This document shows positions 44,023 through 51,620 of a stretch of 64,000 bases of DNA, piece by piece. Numbering within the stretch: the stretch's first letter is position 1; every line of letters starts with the position of its first letter. The DNA comes from a virus: positions 1 through 64,000 of IMG/VR virus record IMGVR_UViG_3300008107_000341. One strand, 5' to 3'. The position numbers and the translations under genes were made by a program. The notes beneath the pieces were generated by a model that saw only the letters and a list, made by a program, of their open reading frames with translations, searched no databases and was not told the DNA's origin.

Positions 44023-44205
44023 ATGGTAACCGCCAAAGAAACCATGACAGATCAAGAATGGAAAGAACTGACAGAAATGCGAGATTGTATTCGCAAATCG
44101 GGTTCAGTTACTGCATTCGACAGCAAATACATGGAACATTATACTTATCTTCTTGCTAAATCTCTTCAAGGAAAAGGTGATGGAGTAGTATACAATGACC
44201 GATAA
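44023..44205 (+). CDS. Unknown 60-aa protein
   Basis: MTDQEWKELTEMRDCIRKSGS, helical and acidic. An internal ATG (44044) could be the true start. Overlaps the next gene by 11 bases. Confidence 0.55.
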   Translation: MVTAKETMTDQEWKELTEMRDCIRKSGSVTAFDSKYMEHYTYLLAKSLQGKGDGVVYNDR

Positions 44206-44374
44206 AGAACGCTTGACATTTCTTGAAGATAAGGTTAAAATTCTTGAGCAAGAAAATATAGAAACTACCAACGCATTATATGAGCTGGAGAATCGTCTTC
44301 AGGCACAACTTGATGCGTTGATTAATTATACTATGATGAATAGAAATTGGGAAGAACCAAATGACGTATACTGA
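44195..44374 (+). CDS. Coiled-coil peptide
   Basis: 59 aa with heptad-like spacing (LTFLEDKVKILEQENIETTN, LYELENRLQAQLDALI). The DNA also contains TTGACA (44213) and TAAAAT (44236) with 17-base spacing, a possible internal promoter. Confidence 0.6.
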   Translation: MTDKERLTFLEDKVKILEQENIETTNALYELENRLQAQLDALINYTMMNRNWEEPNDVY

Positions 44375-44543
44375 AGATTCTCTCACAGTTACTGAGAATG
44401 AAGATGGCACACTTGGAATTGAGTGGGATTCAAATGACCCAAAATATATGTTCTTAAATGAAATGACGCAAGATGAGTTGCAAAAATATTTCACTAGGGC
44501 TCTGGAAGAATTCATTAAACAATATGAATCTACAGGATCTTAA
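44361..44543 (+). CDS. Unknown 60-aa acidic protein
   Basis: EDSLTVTENEDGTLGIEWDS then a helix. Overlaps the previous gene by 14 and the next by 20 bases. Confidence 0.6.
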   Translation: MTYTEDSLTVTENEDGTLGIEWDSNDPKYMFLNEMTQDELQKYFTRALEEFIKQYESTGS

Positions 44544-44838
44544 ATATATGGCACAATATAGTGATGAAGAACTGATGCAAATGGAATACGATGCCATGAA
44601 GAAAGAAAGAGATTCTTGGCGTCGTAACTTTGAAGAATTAAAAATTAAATATCAAGAACTTCAAAATTTATTTGTAGAGACAGATGATGAACTTAACGAG
44701 TATCGTGATAAGTTCGTTAATGAATCTATTCAGCATGAGTATTTGAAGAATGATTATGGATATTTGATATCGGATATGGAAGAGCTAAAGAGTAGAGTAT
44801 CTGTTCTTGAAGCAATGCTAAAAAATTTAAATGCCTAA
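44524..44838 (+). CDS. Coiled-coil protein, unknown
   Basis: 104 aa from ATG 44524. Almost all heptad repeats (WRRNFEELKIKYQELQNLF, DMEELKSRVSVLEAML). Overlaps the oxygenase gene by 8 bases. Confidence 0.65.
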   Translation: MNLQDLKYMAQYSDEELMQMEYDAMKKERDSWRRNFEELKIKYQELQNLFVETDDELNEYRDKFVNESIQHEYLKNDYGYLISDMEELKSRVSVLEAMLKNLNA

Positions 44839-45424
44839 TATAATAGAAAGATTTTGTTTCCGAGAGATTATAACTAAGTTTGCTGGTTGTGAATCAGTGA
44901 ATGATAGTTGTGTCTCTTTTGTGTATGAAATGTTAAATGATAACAATGTTCGCAAGAACAAGTTATCAATTCGTGAGGGTGTGCAACTGAGAGATATGCA
45001 CACAAATGAGACATGGTGTGAGTTGTTTGAGAAAAATGTATCTGCAATATATGATACCGCATCAGATTGGATAAAACATTCTTGGTCTATTGATGATCTA
45101 TCTGATGTTGCATTTGGTATAAACAATATGTGGATCAATTATAGCCCGCCAGGTGCATATAATGTGTTACATCATCATCCACATGCAAATATATCTGGTG
45201 TTTTCTACTTGAAAGCAGAAGAAAATTCAGGTGCAATAGTATTTCCACATCCATTTCCTCATGAGCTAAGTGCATCTAGATCACATAGAGTATATCCAGA
45301 ACCAAACACAGGATTACTATTTTACAGTGGATTGCAGCACTACGTTGATGTAAATCATTCAGATGCTGATAGAATATCCGTATCATTTAATATAATGGTA
45401 ACTGATCGCTCTCATCGTTTCTGA
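44831..45424 (+). CDS. 2OG-Fe(II) oxygenase (4 of 5)
   Basis: 197 aa, resembling the family of putative 2OG oxygenases found in marine phages: WINYSPPGAYNVLHHHPHANISGVFYL with the first iron ligand in the HHHPH cluster, SGAIVFPHP, then LLFYSGLQHYVDVN with the distal His and RISVSFNIMV with the Arg. Substrate unknown. Confidence 0.75.
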   Translation: MPNIIERFCFREIITKFAGCESVNDSCVSFVYEMLNDNNVRKNKLSIREGVQLRDMHTNETWCELFEKNVSAIYDTASDWIKHSWSIDDLSDVAFGINNMWINYSPPGAYNVLHHHPHANISGVFYLKAEENSGAIVFPHPFPHELSASRSHRVYPEPNTGLLFYSGLQHYVDVNHSDADRISVSFNIMVTDRSHRF

Positions 45425-45448
45425 TAAGTAACACTAATCGATCACCTA

Positions 45449-45477
45449 TTGACTCCTGCCTCTGGATGCCCTATATT
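45449..45477 (+). promoter_or_regulatory. Cassette-type promoter
   Basis: TTGACT 45449-45454, 17-base spacer, TATATT 45472-45477, then leader acctaggtaatcgagag. First example of the promoter-leader module repeated through 56 kb. Confidence 0.75.
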
Positions 45478-45500
45478 ACCTAGGTAATCGAGAGACACCG

Positions 45501-45626
45501 ATGCCTGACACCTACGGATTCGGCGGCGATGCTATCACCTTCCTTGGTTTGGTTGGTGTTGTATCTACGCTGATCATTGTTGTTACTTCTTTCCGACGCT
45601 ACTACAATTCTCCTCTTCGCAAATGA
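45501..45626 (+). CDS. Small membrane peptide (41 aa)
   Basis: One hydrophobic helix (AITFLGLVGVVSTLIIVVTS) and a basic C-terminus (FRRYYNSPLRK). Promoter 24 bases upstream; ATGA overlap with the next gene. Confidence 0.65.
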   Translation: MPDTYGFGGDAITFLGLVGVVSTLIIVVTSFRRYYNSPLRK

Positions 45627-45763
45627 CTTACGTTGTTAAACTCTACGTTGGTGGTAAAGTCTTTGATGAAGAAGTTATTGCCACCAACCCACAAGATGCG
45701 CGTGAAACTGCACTTGCTCGCAATCCAAAAGCTAAAATCGTTGGTGTTAATGTGAAGTTCTAA
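45623..45763 (+). CDS. Unknown 46-aa protein
   Basis: Compact beta-alpha-beta pattern (YVVKLYVGGKVFDEEVIATN ... RNPKAKIVGVNVKF). Overlaps both neighbours; sits between two membrane peptides. Confidence 0.6.
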   Translation: MTYVVKLYVGGKVFDEEVIATNPQDARETALARNPKAKIVGVNVKF

Positions 45764-45849
45764 TGAACATTGTTGACCTTTCACTGCTTGCCACCTTTGT
45801 TCTTTTAGTGGGTGGCATTGTGTTTTTCTTCAAAGCAATTTACCGTTAA
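45763..45849 (+). CDS. 28-aa single-helix membrane peptide
   Basis: MNIVDLSLLATFVLLVGGIV then FFFKAIYR: one transmembrane helix and almost nothing else. Size and form are like the minor subunits of photosystems or cytochrome b6f (PetN, PsbI and others), but I see no specific match. Starts in the TAATG of the previous gene. Confidence 0.5.
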   Translation: MNIVDLSLLATFVLLVGGIVFFFKAIYR

Positions 45850-45854
45850 TCATC

Positions 45855-46244
45855 ATGGCAACTCGCTCTCGCATTGGTATTCAACTCGCTGACGAATCTG
45901 TGCTCTCAGTGTATCACCATTGGGATGGTTACCCTGAGTGGCTGGGTCGCATTCTTCGCACTCATTACAACACCAAAGAGAAAGCTGCTGAACTCATTGA
46001 TGGTGGCGACATGAGTGTTGCTTGGAATGATGATCATCAACCAGAGTATTATTCTGCTCGTGGTGAAGATTGCCCTCCTCGCCTTGATGAAAACAAATAT
46101 GGTTATCTGTGTGGTAACAACTCTGGTGAAGAGTATGCTTACCTGTTTGTAAACAACGAGTGGGTGTGCTATAATCTTCACCTGTTTGAAGAAAACACTA
46201 TGCCTACTGTCGCTGAAATCCCTACTGGTGCCCTTGCTGTTTAA
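45855..46244 (+). CDS. Conserved-looking phage protein (MATRSRIGI)
   Basis: 129 aa. MATRSRIGIQLADESVLSVY, HHWDGYPEWLGRIL and the tail resemble a common phage/bacterial protein of unknown function that starts MATRSRI. 5 bases after the membrane peptide. Confidence 0.7.
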   Translation: MATRSRIGIQLADESVLSVYHHWDGYPEWLGRILRTHYNTKEKAAELIDGGDMSVAWNDDHQPEYYSARGEDCPPRLDENKYGYLCGNNSGEEYAYLFVNNEWVCYNLHLFEENTMPTVAEIPTGALAV

Positions 46245-46259
46245 TTTTTGAGGTAAATT

Positions 46260-46673
46260 ATGACTCGTTACAAGGATCCTAACACTTCTGTTGCTATTGT
46301 TTTTGGTTCTGGATTTTTAGTTGTGGTTACTCTACTGTTTTTCGGTGGCCCACAATATAATGTTTGGCAACAATCGCTAGCTGGTAAAGCAGAACTTCAG
46401 AAAGCAGAATATACTCGTCAGGTAGCAGTGTTGGAAGCACAAGCAAAGAAAGATAGTGCTCAACAACTTGCTGAAGCAGAAGTGATTCGTGCTCAAGGTG
46501 TTGCCAAAGCAAACCAAATCATCGGTGATAGTCTGAAAGATAATCGTGAATATCTTCAGTATCTGTATATCACTGGTATTGAAGATGGCGCTAAGAATGG
46601 TAACGTGACCATCTATGTTCCGACTGAAGGTGGAATGCCTGTTCCTACTCTGTCATACGATAAGCAACGCTAA
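46260..46673 (+). CDS. Band-7/prohibitin-like membrane protein
   Basis: 137 aa. N-terminal membrane helix (VAIVFGSGFLVVVTLLFFGG), then an Ala/Glu/Gln-rich coiled coil (LQKAEYTRQVAVLEAQAKKD, AEAEVIRAQGVAKANQIIG) and a short beta tail (VTIYVPTEGGMPVP). This matches the C-terminal half of SPFH/band-7 proteins; the SPFH domain itself is missing. Could be a lysis or anti-superinfection membrane scaffold (inference). Its last 15 bases recur at 48081. Confidence 0.65.
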   Translation: MTRYKDPNTSVAIVFGSGFLVVVTLLFFGGPQYNVWQQSLAGKAELQKAEYTRQVAVLEAQAKKDSAQQLAEAEVIRAQGVAKANQIIGDSLKDNREYLQYLYITGIEDGAKNGNVTIYVPTEGGMPVPTLSYDKQR

Positions 46674-46674
46674 T
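46660..46674 (+). repeat. 15-bp direct repeat flanking the 46.7-48.1 kb module
   Basis: ATAAGCAACGCTAAT at 46660-46674 (coding end of the band-7-like gene) recurs at 48081-48095 in non-coding DNA. Both copies are followed by a G-run and a promoter. Confidence 0.8.
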
Positions 46675-46685
46675 CAATCAGGGGG

Positions 46686-46714
46686 TTGACCCCCTCCCCT
46701 TTTTCCCCTATACT
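46686..46714 (+). promoter_or_regulatory. Cassette-type promoter
   Basis: TTGACC 46686-46691, 17-base spacer, TATACT 46709-46714. The 24 bases 46705-46728 are identical to 49711-49734 (promoter -10 plus leader). Confidence 0.8.
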
Positions 46715-46732
46715 ACTAAGGTAATCAAAGGA

Positions 46733-46906
46733 ATGGCATTGAACTACTTCAACACCAACATTGTTGCTCGTCACGATGATATCATGACTCTGAATGCTTG
46801 GCAGGTTGATTTCTTCAACATGATACTCAATTTTCCTTGGTTGAATGATGCCGAGCGTGACTTCTACGAGGATGAAATGGCATCCTATCTTTGCTACGAC
46901 GTTTGA
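46733..46906 (+). CDS. Unknown 57-aa acidic protein
   Basis: MALNYFNTNIVARHDDIMTL ... ERDFYEDEMASYLCYDV. Monocistronic layout behind the 46686 promoter. No function recognised. Confidence 0.6.
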   Translation: MALNYFNTNIVARHDDIMTLNAWQVDFFNMILNFPWLNDAERDFYEDEMASYLCYDV

Positions 46907-46937
46907 TTCTTTTCCAAAACACTTCGCTTTTTTTATT

Positions 46938-47111
46938 ATGACTAACCAACTGATGATTTCCATGCTCAAGCAAGCTAACACTGGCGAGGAAATGCTGAAT
47001 GTTCTTGATGCTATCACTAGTGTTGATGAAGAAAAAGAAACTGTTGCGTTTGCTATGATGCCTAGTTCTGGTATGATTCTCAACCACAAGGGTGAAGAAG
47101 TAGTGTTCTGA
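46938..47111 (+). CDS. Unknown 57-aa protein
   Basis: ATG 46938 (MTNQLMISMLKQANTGEEML) is used; the longer upstream frame overlaps the previous gene and reads as noise. C-terminal beta hairpin (AFAMMPSSGMILNHKGEEVVF). Confidence 0.6.
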   Translation: MTNQLMISMLKQANTGEEMLNVLDAITSVDEEKETVAFAMMPSSGMILNHKGEEVVF

Positions 47112-47126
47112 TTTATTAACATGGGG

Positions 47127-47155
47127 TTGCCAGATCCCCTCAAAACTGGTATAAT
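47127..47155 (+). promoter_or_regulatory. Promoter of the ParB-like gene
   Basis: TTGCCA 47127-47132, 17-base spacer, TATAAT 47150-47155. A 57-base leader with hairpin GCTCAAA/TTTGAGC (47163-47169, 47182-47188) precedes the ATG at 47213. Confidence 0.75.
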
Positions 47156-47212
47156 ACTCTCATGCTCAAAGCGAATTGCAATTTGAGCAACCACATTATT
47201 TAATTAAACACA

Positions 47213-48072
47213 ATGAAAAAAGTTAAATAGAAGGTTGGGCAGTTAAACTGTGGCCTCTTGCTATCTTCCGTTCTGCTGATGGCACTGAAGTATTGTTTGA
47301 TGGTCGCCACACTCTTCGTGCTATGAAGAACATTGGAGTTTATTCTGCTCCTGTTGCTATCTATGAGCGTGCGGTGACAGGTAATCCTGTGCTGGATTCT
47401 ATGTCTGATGAAACTGCACTGGGTTTGATGGGTCTGTTTATCAACGCTACTGAGGGTGGATATGTAAACGCTGTTCAGTGTGATTTCACTCGCATGATTT
47501 CTGCAGCGTGTGCTGATGAATCTATCCCTCTCACCAACAAGAATGTTCGTCTGCTGATGGATATTTGTGGCGTGAATATTCGTTATAACCATAAACCAAC
47601 TGTTACAGCTATCTATAACGCAATCACCAACCAAACAACTTCATCTGTGCGCGTGTTCAATACTACGAAAGAAGAAGTGAAGAAGTATATTACTGACAAC
47701 CCGTTCTTTGGTTATAACAACACTTCTGATGAAGATGGTGTAACTCTTCGCACGAAGATCATCGACCACCAGTTTAACTATCGCTACGCTGGTGATATTC
47801 TTCGATGGTATTTCGAGTCTGAGAATGGTCTTCGTGTTGCTGTTTCCAGCAAGGCAGGAGATGAGAAGAAAATCGAAGACGAACGCGAAGAGATCTTGTC
47901 TTATATTGAAGAGATTTATCTCAACAATGCCAAGCATTATGCATCTCGTTTGCGTGAGAAATTTGGTTCTCTGATTAACCTTCCCGAACCTTCTCTCGAT
48001 GACTTGAATGGTCTTGAACTTTGGGGAATTCCTCAAATTGAAGGAGAAAATGCATCAGTTCAGCTCTTCTGA
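47213..48072 (+). pseudogene. ParB-like nuclease-domain protein with N-terminal frameshift
   Basis: The protein is readable from about 47230 (EGWAVKLWPLAIFRSADGTE, then VLFDGRHTLRAMKNIGVYSA, the ParB-like DGRHR/LRAxKxxG motif) to 48072, roughly 280 aa. The well-placed ATG at 47213 gives MKKVK and stops at TAG. One additional A in the GTTAAATAG stretch would give MKKVKIEGWAVKLW in a single frame. So the gene is either inactivated by a one-base deletion, mis-assembled, or starts internally at TTG 47293, which would remove the ParB-like strand. ParB-like domains in phages bind or nick DNA. Confidence 0.7.
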
Positions 48073-48080
48073 TCTATAGC

Positions 48081-48095
48081 ATAAGCAACGCTAAT
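48081..48095 (+). repeat. 15-bp direct repeat, second copy
   Basis: Same ATAAGCAACGCTAAT as 46660-46674. Here it follows the ParB-like stop and is not coding; it looks like the relic 3' end of the band-7-like gene. Confidence 0.8.
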
Positions 48096-48106
48096 GGGCA
48101 GGGGTC

Positions 48107-48135
48107 TTGACGATCCCTGCTTTTTCCTGTATATT
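48107..48135 (+). promoter_or_regulatory. Helicase promoter
   Basis: TTGACG 48107-48112, 17-base spacer, TATATT 48130-48135; helicase ATG at 48158. Confidence 0.75.
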
Positions 48136-48157
48136 ATATTTGTTGAAACGACACGGC

Positions 48158-49408
48158 ATGAAACTTCGCTCTCACCAACCTCGCACCATTGCCGCCATGC
48201 AGAAAGCATGTAAAGGCATTGTAATTCAACCTACGGGTGCTGGCAAGACTCTAGAGCAGATTCTGCACTTGCAGGGGCGTCTAGATGCCTCTCAGAGCGG
48301 TCTTACTGCAGTAATTGTTGCTCCGCGTCTGCTCCTGTGTAATCAATTGTCTGACGAATATCTGCAGGTAATTGACACCAAGAAGGTTCACATTTTGCAC
48401 GTTCACTCTGGTGAAACGCACCACTTCAGCAGCACCAAATCTGATACGATTGCACTGTTCAACAATACTGCTCGTGCTGCTGGTGAGTCTTGCCTGATCT
48501 TCACCACCTATCATTCTCTGCATCGTATTGTTGATGCTGGTATTGATATTGATGTTGCTTACTTCGATGAAGCACACAATGCTACCAGCAAGCAATTCTT
48601 TCCCAAGACTGCTATGGTATCTGAGATGGCAAACAACTGCTATTTCTTTACTGCAACGCCTCGTCATTCTAAGAATCCGAAAGGTCGTGGCATGAACAAC
48701 TCTCTGGTGTTTGGTGATGTGATTGAGATCACGCCTGCACAGGAACTGATTGAGTCTGGTAGCATCATTCCTCCCTCGATTCAGATTCACGAACAACCTG
48801 CAGTTGCTCGCACTAAAGCTAACGCTCACGAGTGTGATGCCAACACTGTGCTGGAGATTGTAGACAATCTCGATGCTGAGTCTGGGCAGAAAGTTCTGAT
48901 CGCTGCACCATCCTCCAAGATCATTTGGAACATGGTTGCTGCTACTGCACTGCTGCAGGATCTATCTGAGCGTGGTTACGATGTGATGCACATCACTGCT
49001 AAGCACGGTGCCTACGTTAACAAAACCAAAGTGAACCGTGAGGTATTCTTTGACACGCTGACTGCATGGGGCAAAGACCCCAACCGTAAGTTTGTGGTGT
49101 TTCACTATAGCATTCTGTCTGAGGGTATCAATGTTCCTGGTCTGACGCATTGTGTGCTGCTTCGTAACCTCAACATTGTGGAGATGGCACAAACCATTGG
49201 TCGTGTAATCCGCATGAATGTGGATGATGCGCGTGATATTGCGGAAGGCAAACTCACTGCTGGTGACCTGGGTAACTATCGCAAACCGTTTGGTTTCGTG
49301 ACTGTGCCCATCTACGGTAACTATGGCGCACAGATTCAGAAGCGTCTGCAGAATGTTGTAGATGCTATCTTCGTCAAGGGTGTGCCGCCCACTTCCATTA
49401 TTGCATGA
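48158..49408 (+). CDS. SF2 DNA/RNA helicase, DEAH type
   Basis: 416 aa from ATG 48158. Motifs: LRSHQPRTIAAM (Q-like), QPTGAGKTLEQ (I), VIVAPRLLLCNQ (Ia), FTTYHSLHRI (Ib), VAYFDEAHN (II), FFTATPRH (III), FHYSILSEGINVPG (V), MAQTIGRVIRM (VI). All motor motifs are intact. Related to UvsW-type and type III restriction-type helicases; it lacks the extra N-terminal domain of T4 UvsW, so the name is not given. Likely works in replication, recombination or R-loop removal. Confidence 0.85.
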   Translation: MKLRSHQPRTIAAMQKACKGIVIQPTGAGKTLEQILHLQGRLDASQSGLTAVIVAPRLLLCNQLSDEYLQVIDTKKVHILHVHSGETHHFSSTKSDTIALFNNTARAAGESCLIFTTYHSLHRIVDAGIDIDVAYFDEAHNATSKQFFPKTAMVSEMANNCYFFTATPRHSKNPKGRGMNNSLVFGDVIEITPAQELIESGSIIPPSIQIHEQPAVARTKANAHECDANTVLEIVDNLDAESGQKVLIAAPSSKIIWNMVAATALLQDLSERGYDVMHITAKHGAYVNKTKVNREVFFDTLTAWGKDPNRKFVVFHYSILSEGINVPGLTHCVLLRNLNIVEMAQTIGRVIRMNVDDARDIAEGKLTAGDLGNYRKPFGFVTVPIYGNYGAQIQKRLQNVVDAIFVKGVPPTSIIA

Positions 49409-49493
49409 GTGTCAAGGGGCGGCAGCATGACCTGTTGCCCCATCCCTGCAGCCAGATCACCGAAAAAATCAAAAGTATAATATAGGAGACACA

Positions 49494-49709
49494 ATGATCA
49501 CCAAAGATGGATATGCAGCAGTGCCATGGGGCACCAGATACGTTATACTTTACAATGGAGAGCAGATTTCAGACGTTGCGACGGCGGAAGAGGCGGTAGC
49601 ATACATTCGAAATGCTCAAAAAAGCACGAATCAAAAGCAGCCCCGATCGACCACCCCCAAGACCCATAAGAAAAGCAAATCGAAAGGGCGCTTGACACTC
49701 GACCCCTGA
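49494..49709 (+). CDS. Unknown 71-aa protein with basic tail
   Basis: N-terminal beta domain (YAAVPWGTRYVILYNGEQIS), helix, then a Lys/Gln/Ser/Thr-rich disordered tail. Strong ribosome-binding site AGGAGA and TATAAT at 49476 upstream without a clear -35. Confidence 0.65.
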   Translation: MITKDGYAAVPWGTRYVILYNGEQISDVATAEEAVAYIRNAQKSTNQKQPRSTTPKTHKKSKSKGRLTLDP

Positions 49710-49720
49710 TCCCCTATACT
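49692..49720 (+). promoter_or_regulatory. Cassette-type promoter
   Basis: TTGACA 49692-49697, 17-base spacer, TATACT 49715-49720. Shares a 24-base identical -10/leader block with 46705-46728. Its -35 overlaps the previous stop region. Confidence 0.85.
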
Positions 49721-49745
49721 ACTAAGGTAATCAACGGAACACCCT

Positions 49746-50018
49746 ATGACTGACTATCTGCTCATCACCTTCGGTCCTGCTGAAGATGTAGAGCGTAACG
49801 GTTGGTATAACTGCAAAGAGCGTTTTAATTACAAAGGCGCTGCTATTCGCAAAGGTCTTGATTCTCTTTGCATTGGTGGTTGTTTTGGTTATGTTGTGAT
49901 TGAAGAGGGTGAAGATTGGTGGGAAATTGTTGATGAGTCTGGCACTGAGAATGCTAGCATCACTGCTAATCGCTTCACTTTCACTGTTCAACCTGCTCCC
50001 AAACTGGTGATGGTCTGA
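49746..50018 (+). CDS. Unknown 90-aa protein
   Basis: Beta-rich (YLLITFGPAEDVERNGWYNC, GGCFGYVVIEEGEDWWEIVD). Overlaps the next gene by 1 base (TGATG). Confidence 0.65.
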   Translation: MTDYLLITFGPAEDVERNGWYNCKERFNYKGAAIRKGLDSLCIGGCFGYVVIEEGEDWWEIVDESGTENASITANRFTFTVQPAPKLVMV

Positions 50019-50179
50019 TGAGAACCACTTACATTTTCCTTGCCTTTATTGGCATTTTGATGTATAATGTTTTTCTGATTCAACGTGATCAAAAAATGTT
50101 TGAAGCATACGATAAAGCGTGTGCTACACTACCTCAACCTCACCCTGATTGTCACTATGCAAAACAACAACCTCGATGA
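50018..50179 (+). CDS. Small membrane protein
   Basis: 53 aa. N-terminal helix YIFLAFIGILMYNVFLI, then a charged tail with two Cys. Overlaps both neighbours. Confidence 0.6.
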   Translation: MRTTYIFLAFIGILMYNVFLIQRDQKMFEAYDKACATLPQPHPDCHYAKQQPR

Positions 50180-50303
50180 TGCTTTACTCGATATTGATGA
50201 ATATCGTGAGAAAGAATTGATTGATTACTATGTGGAAGATCTAGAGCGTCTTGCTGCAGAAGCACAAGTGACTGTAGATTATTACATTGCAGAGTTTGTA
50301 TGA
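50157..50303 (+). CDS. Unknown 48-aa acidic peptide
   Basis: LDDALLDIDEYREKELIDYY: strongly acidic helix, possibly a DNA mimic by composition only. ATG 50157 is used because the frame upstream lies in the previous gene. Confidence 0.55.
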   Translation: MQNNNLDDALLDIDEYREKELIDYYVEDLERLAAEAQVTVDYYIAEFV

Positions 50304-50455
50304 ACACACTCTCGATTCCTAATCTTCTTTATGAAGAATTGATCATGCTACAGGATATCATGGTGATGCTCGACAAATCTGATTTTGCATCAAATCTAGA
50401 TCCTACAGAGCGTGAGATCTTCAATGACCTTTACACTAAGATCATTCAATCATAA
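50300..50455 (+). CDS. Unknown 51-aa peptide
   Basis: MNTLSIPNLLYEELIMLQDI, helical. ATGA and TAATG overlaps on its two sides. Confidence 0.55.
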   Translation: MNTLSIPNLLYEELIMLQDIMVMLDKSDFASNLDPTEREIFNDLYTKIIQS

Positions 50456-50673
50456 TGGATAAAGTATCACACTGCCCAGCATGTAATAGTTTATGGCATA
50501 CGCTAGCTATACCTGAGCATTTACATGATCAGTATTCTCCACCATACTATTACAGCACAGTGATTGCTGTTCAATCATGGGAGACAGATCGCACACATTA
50601 CTATTTGTGTCCTGATTGCGGAACCAAATTTGACCTTTGCGGAACTGTTAAGAACGATGACGCCAACGCTTGA
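50455..50673 (+). CDS. Zinc-ribbon protein
   Basis: 72 aa. Two Cys pairs: CPACN near residue 7 and CPDCG near residue 52, the pattern of a zinc ribbon. Such small proteins often bind RNA polymerase or DNA. The next promoter overlaps its stop. Confidence 0.7.
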   Translation: MDKVSHCPACNSLWHTLAIPEHLHDQYSPPYYYSTVIAVQSWETDRTHYYLCPDCGTKFDLCGTVKNDDANA

Positions 50674-50698
50674 CATGAGCTGGCATCCCTGGTATGAT
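50670..50698 (+). promoter_or_regulatory. Cassette-type promoter
   Basis: TTGACA 50670-50675, 17-base spacer, TATGAT 50693-50698, then ctcagttca as in the leaders at 54898 and 55494. It moves the likely start of the next gene to 50720. Confidence 0.7.
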
Positions 50699-50719
50699 GC
50701 TCTCAGTTCAGACAAACCA

Positions 50720-50974
50720 ATGATCGACAACAACAGCGGTATTCTCTACCAACGCAACTTCAAAGAGTTGGTATGGTATCAAGAGTATATCTATCAGAAT
50801 GGTGATCTGATTGGTGAGATCTTTACTAACATCGATGGTGTTGGTTACAATCTCAAGAAAGCAACAAATGTAAAAAATCTGCATGGGCAGTCTATTGTTG
50901 TGATGGAAACGATTGCACAGTTCAATACTGTTGCAGATGCCAAAGAGTTTGTTAATCAAGCAGGAGGTCTTTGA
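50720..50974 (+). CDS. Unknown 84-aa protein
   Basis: ATG 50720 (MIDNNSGILYQRNFKELVWY) is chosen because a cassette promoter and leader end just before it; ATG 50657 in the same frame would span the promoter. Beta-rich first half, then QFNTVADAKEFVNQAGG. Confidence 0.6.
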   Translation: MIDNNSGILYQRNFKELVWYQEYIYQNGDLIGEIFTNIDGVGYNLKKATNVKNLHGQSIVVMETIAQFNTVADAKEFVNQAGGL

Positions 50975-51093
50975 TGACTAACAAGATTGTTGATTTATTG
51001 ATCCTTGAATTGAAACTCTATATAGAGGGTCATACAGCAGCATCCATTTCAATTGAAAACTATCGCCGTGGTATTGCCACGCTCTACAAATGA
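50974..51093 (+). CDS. Unknown 39-aa peptide
   Basis: MTNKIVDLLILELKLYIEGH, helical with a basic tail. TGATG and ATGA overlaps support translation. Confidence 0.55.
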   Translation: MTNKIVDLLILELKLYIEGHTAASISIENYRRGIATLYK

Positions 51094-51209
51094 TTACTAC
51101 TATCATGGCTGCATTTGCGTTTGGTTATTGTGTCACTGATATTATTCAAAACTATCGTGCCAACAAACGCATCGAACAATTTGTCAAAGATCTGGAGAAA
51201 CCCGAATGA
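51090..51209 (+). CDS. Small membrane-anchored peptide
   Basis: 39 aa. Hydrophobic start (MITTIMAAFAFGYCVTDII) and a charged tail. ATGA overlaps at both ends. Confidence 0.55.
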   Translation: MITTIMAAFAFGYCVTDIIQNYRANKRIEQFVKDLEKPE

Positions 51210-51409
51210 TCACTCTACAAACCATCAATCCCACCACCTATAAAGTGGTTCTTCAAACCGAAGATCTTACTGAAGAAGAGCGCACTAAACTGATCAGAAA
51301 GCGTGACTTCTTCCCTGCTGAGTTTGTTCACGCACTCATTGATCTTCTCCCACCTGATCAAACATTTGACACATACGATCACTATAACATGACTCTATAT
51401 GTCAAATGA
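51206..51409 (+). CDS. Unknown 67-aa protein
   Basis: Beta start (TLQTINPTTYKVVLQTEDLT), acidic helix, aromatic C-terminus. No family recognised. Confidence 0.6.
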   Translation: MITLQTINPTTYKVVLQTEDLTEEERTKLIRKRDFFPAEFVHALIDLLPPDQTFDTYDHYNMTLYVK

Positions 51410-51620
51410 ACAGCAATACAATGAATTAATCGATTGGGCGGGGGATCGTATAGATCTCCTGCTCTCTCGTAGTAAAGCATGTAAAACATCACAACGTAAA
51501 ACAACACATAGACTGAACGCACAAGCATTAGAAGAAGAGTTCTTTGATTGGTTCGCTGCTAGACATTCAGACTCTACTCAAAATGTTCTCTTCATACCCT
51601 ATCATGGAAAACTATCCTAG
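51399..51620 (+). CDS. Unknown 73-aa protein
   Basis: Charged helical (QYNELIDWAGDRIDLLLSRS). Overlaps the previous gene by 11 bases and the oxygenase start by up to 38. Confidence 0.55.
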   Translation: MSNEQQYNELIDWAGDRIDLLLSRSKACKTSQRKTTHRLNAQALEEEFFDWFAARHSDSTQNVLFIPYHGKLS

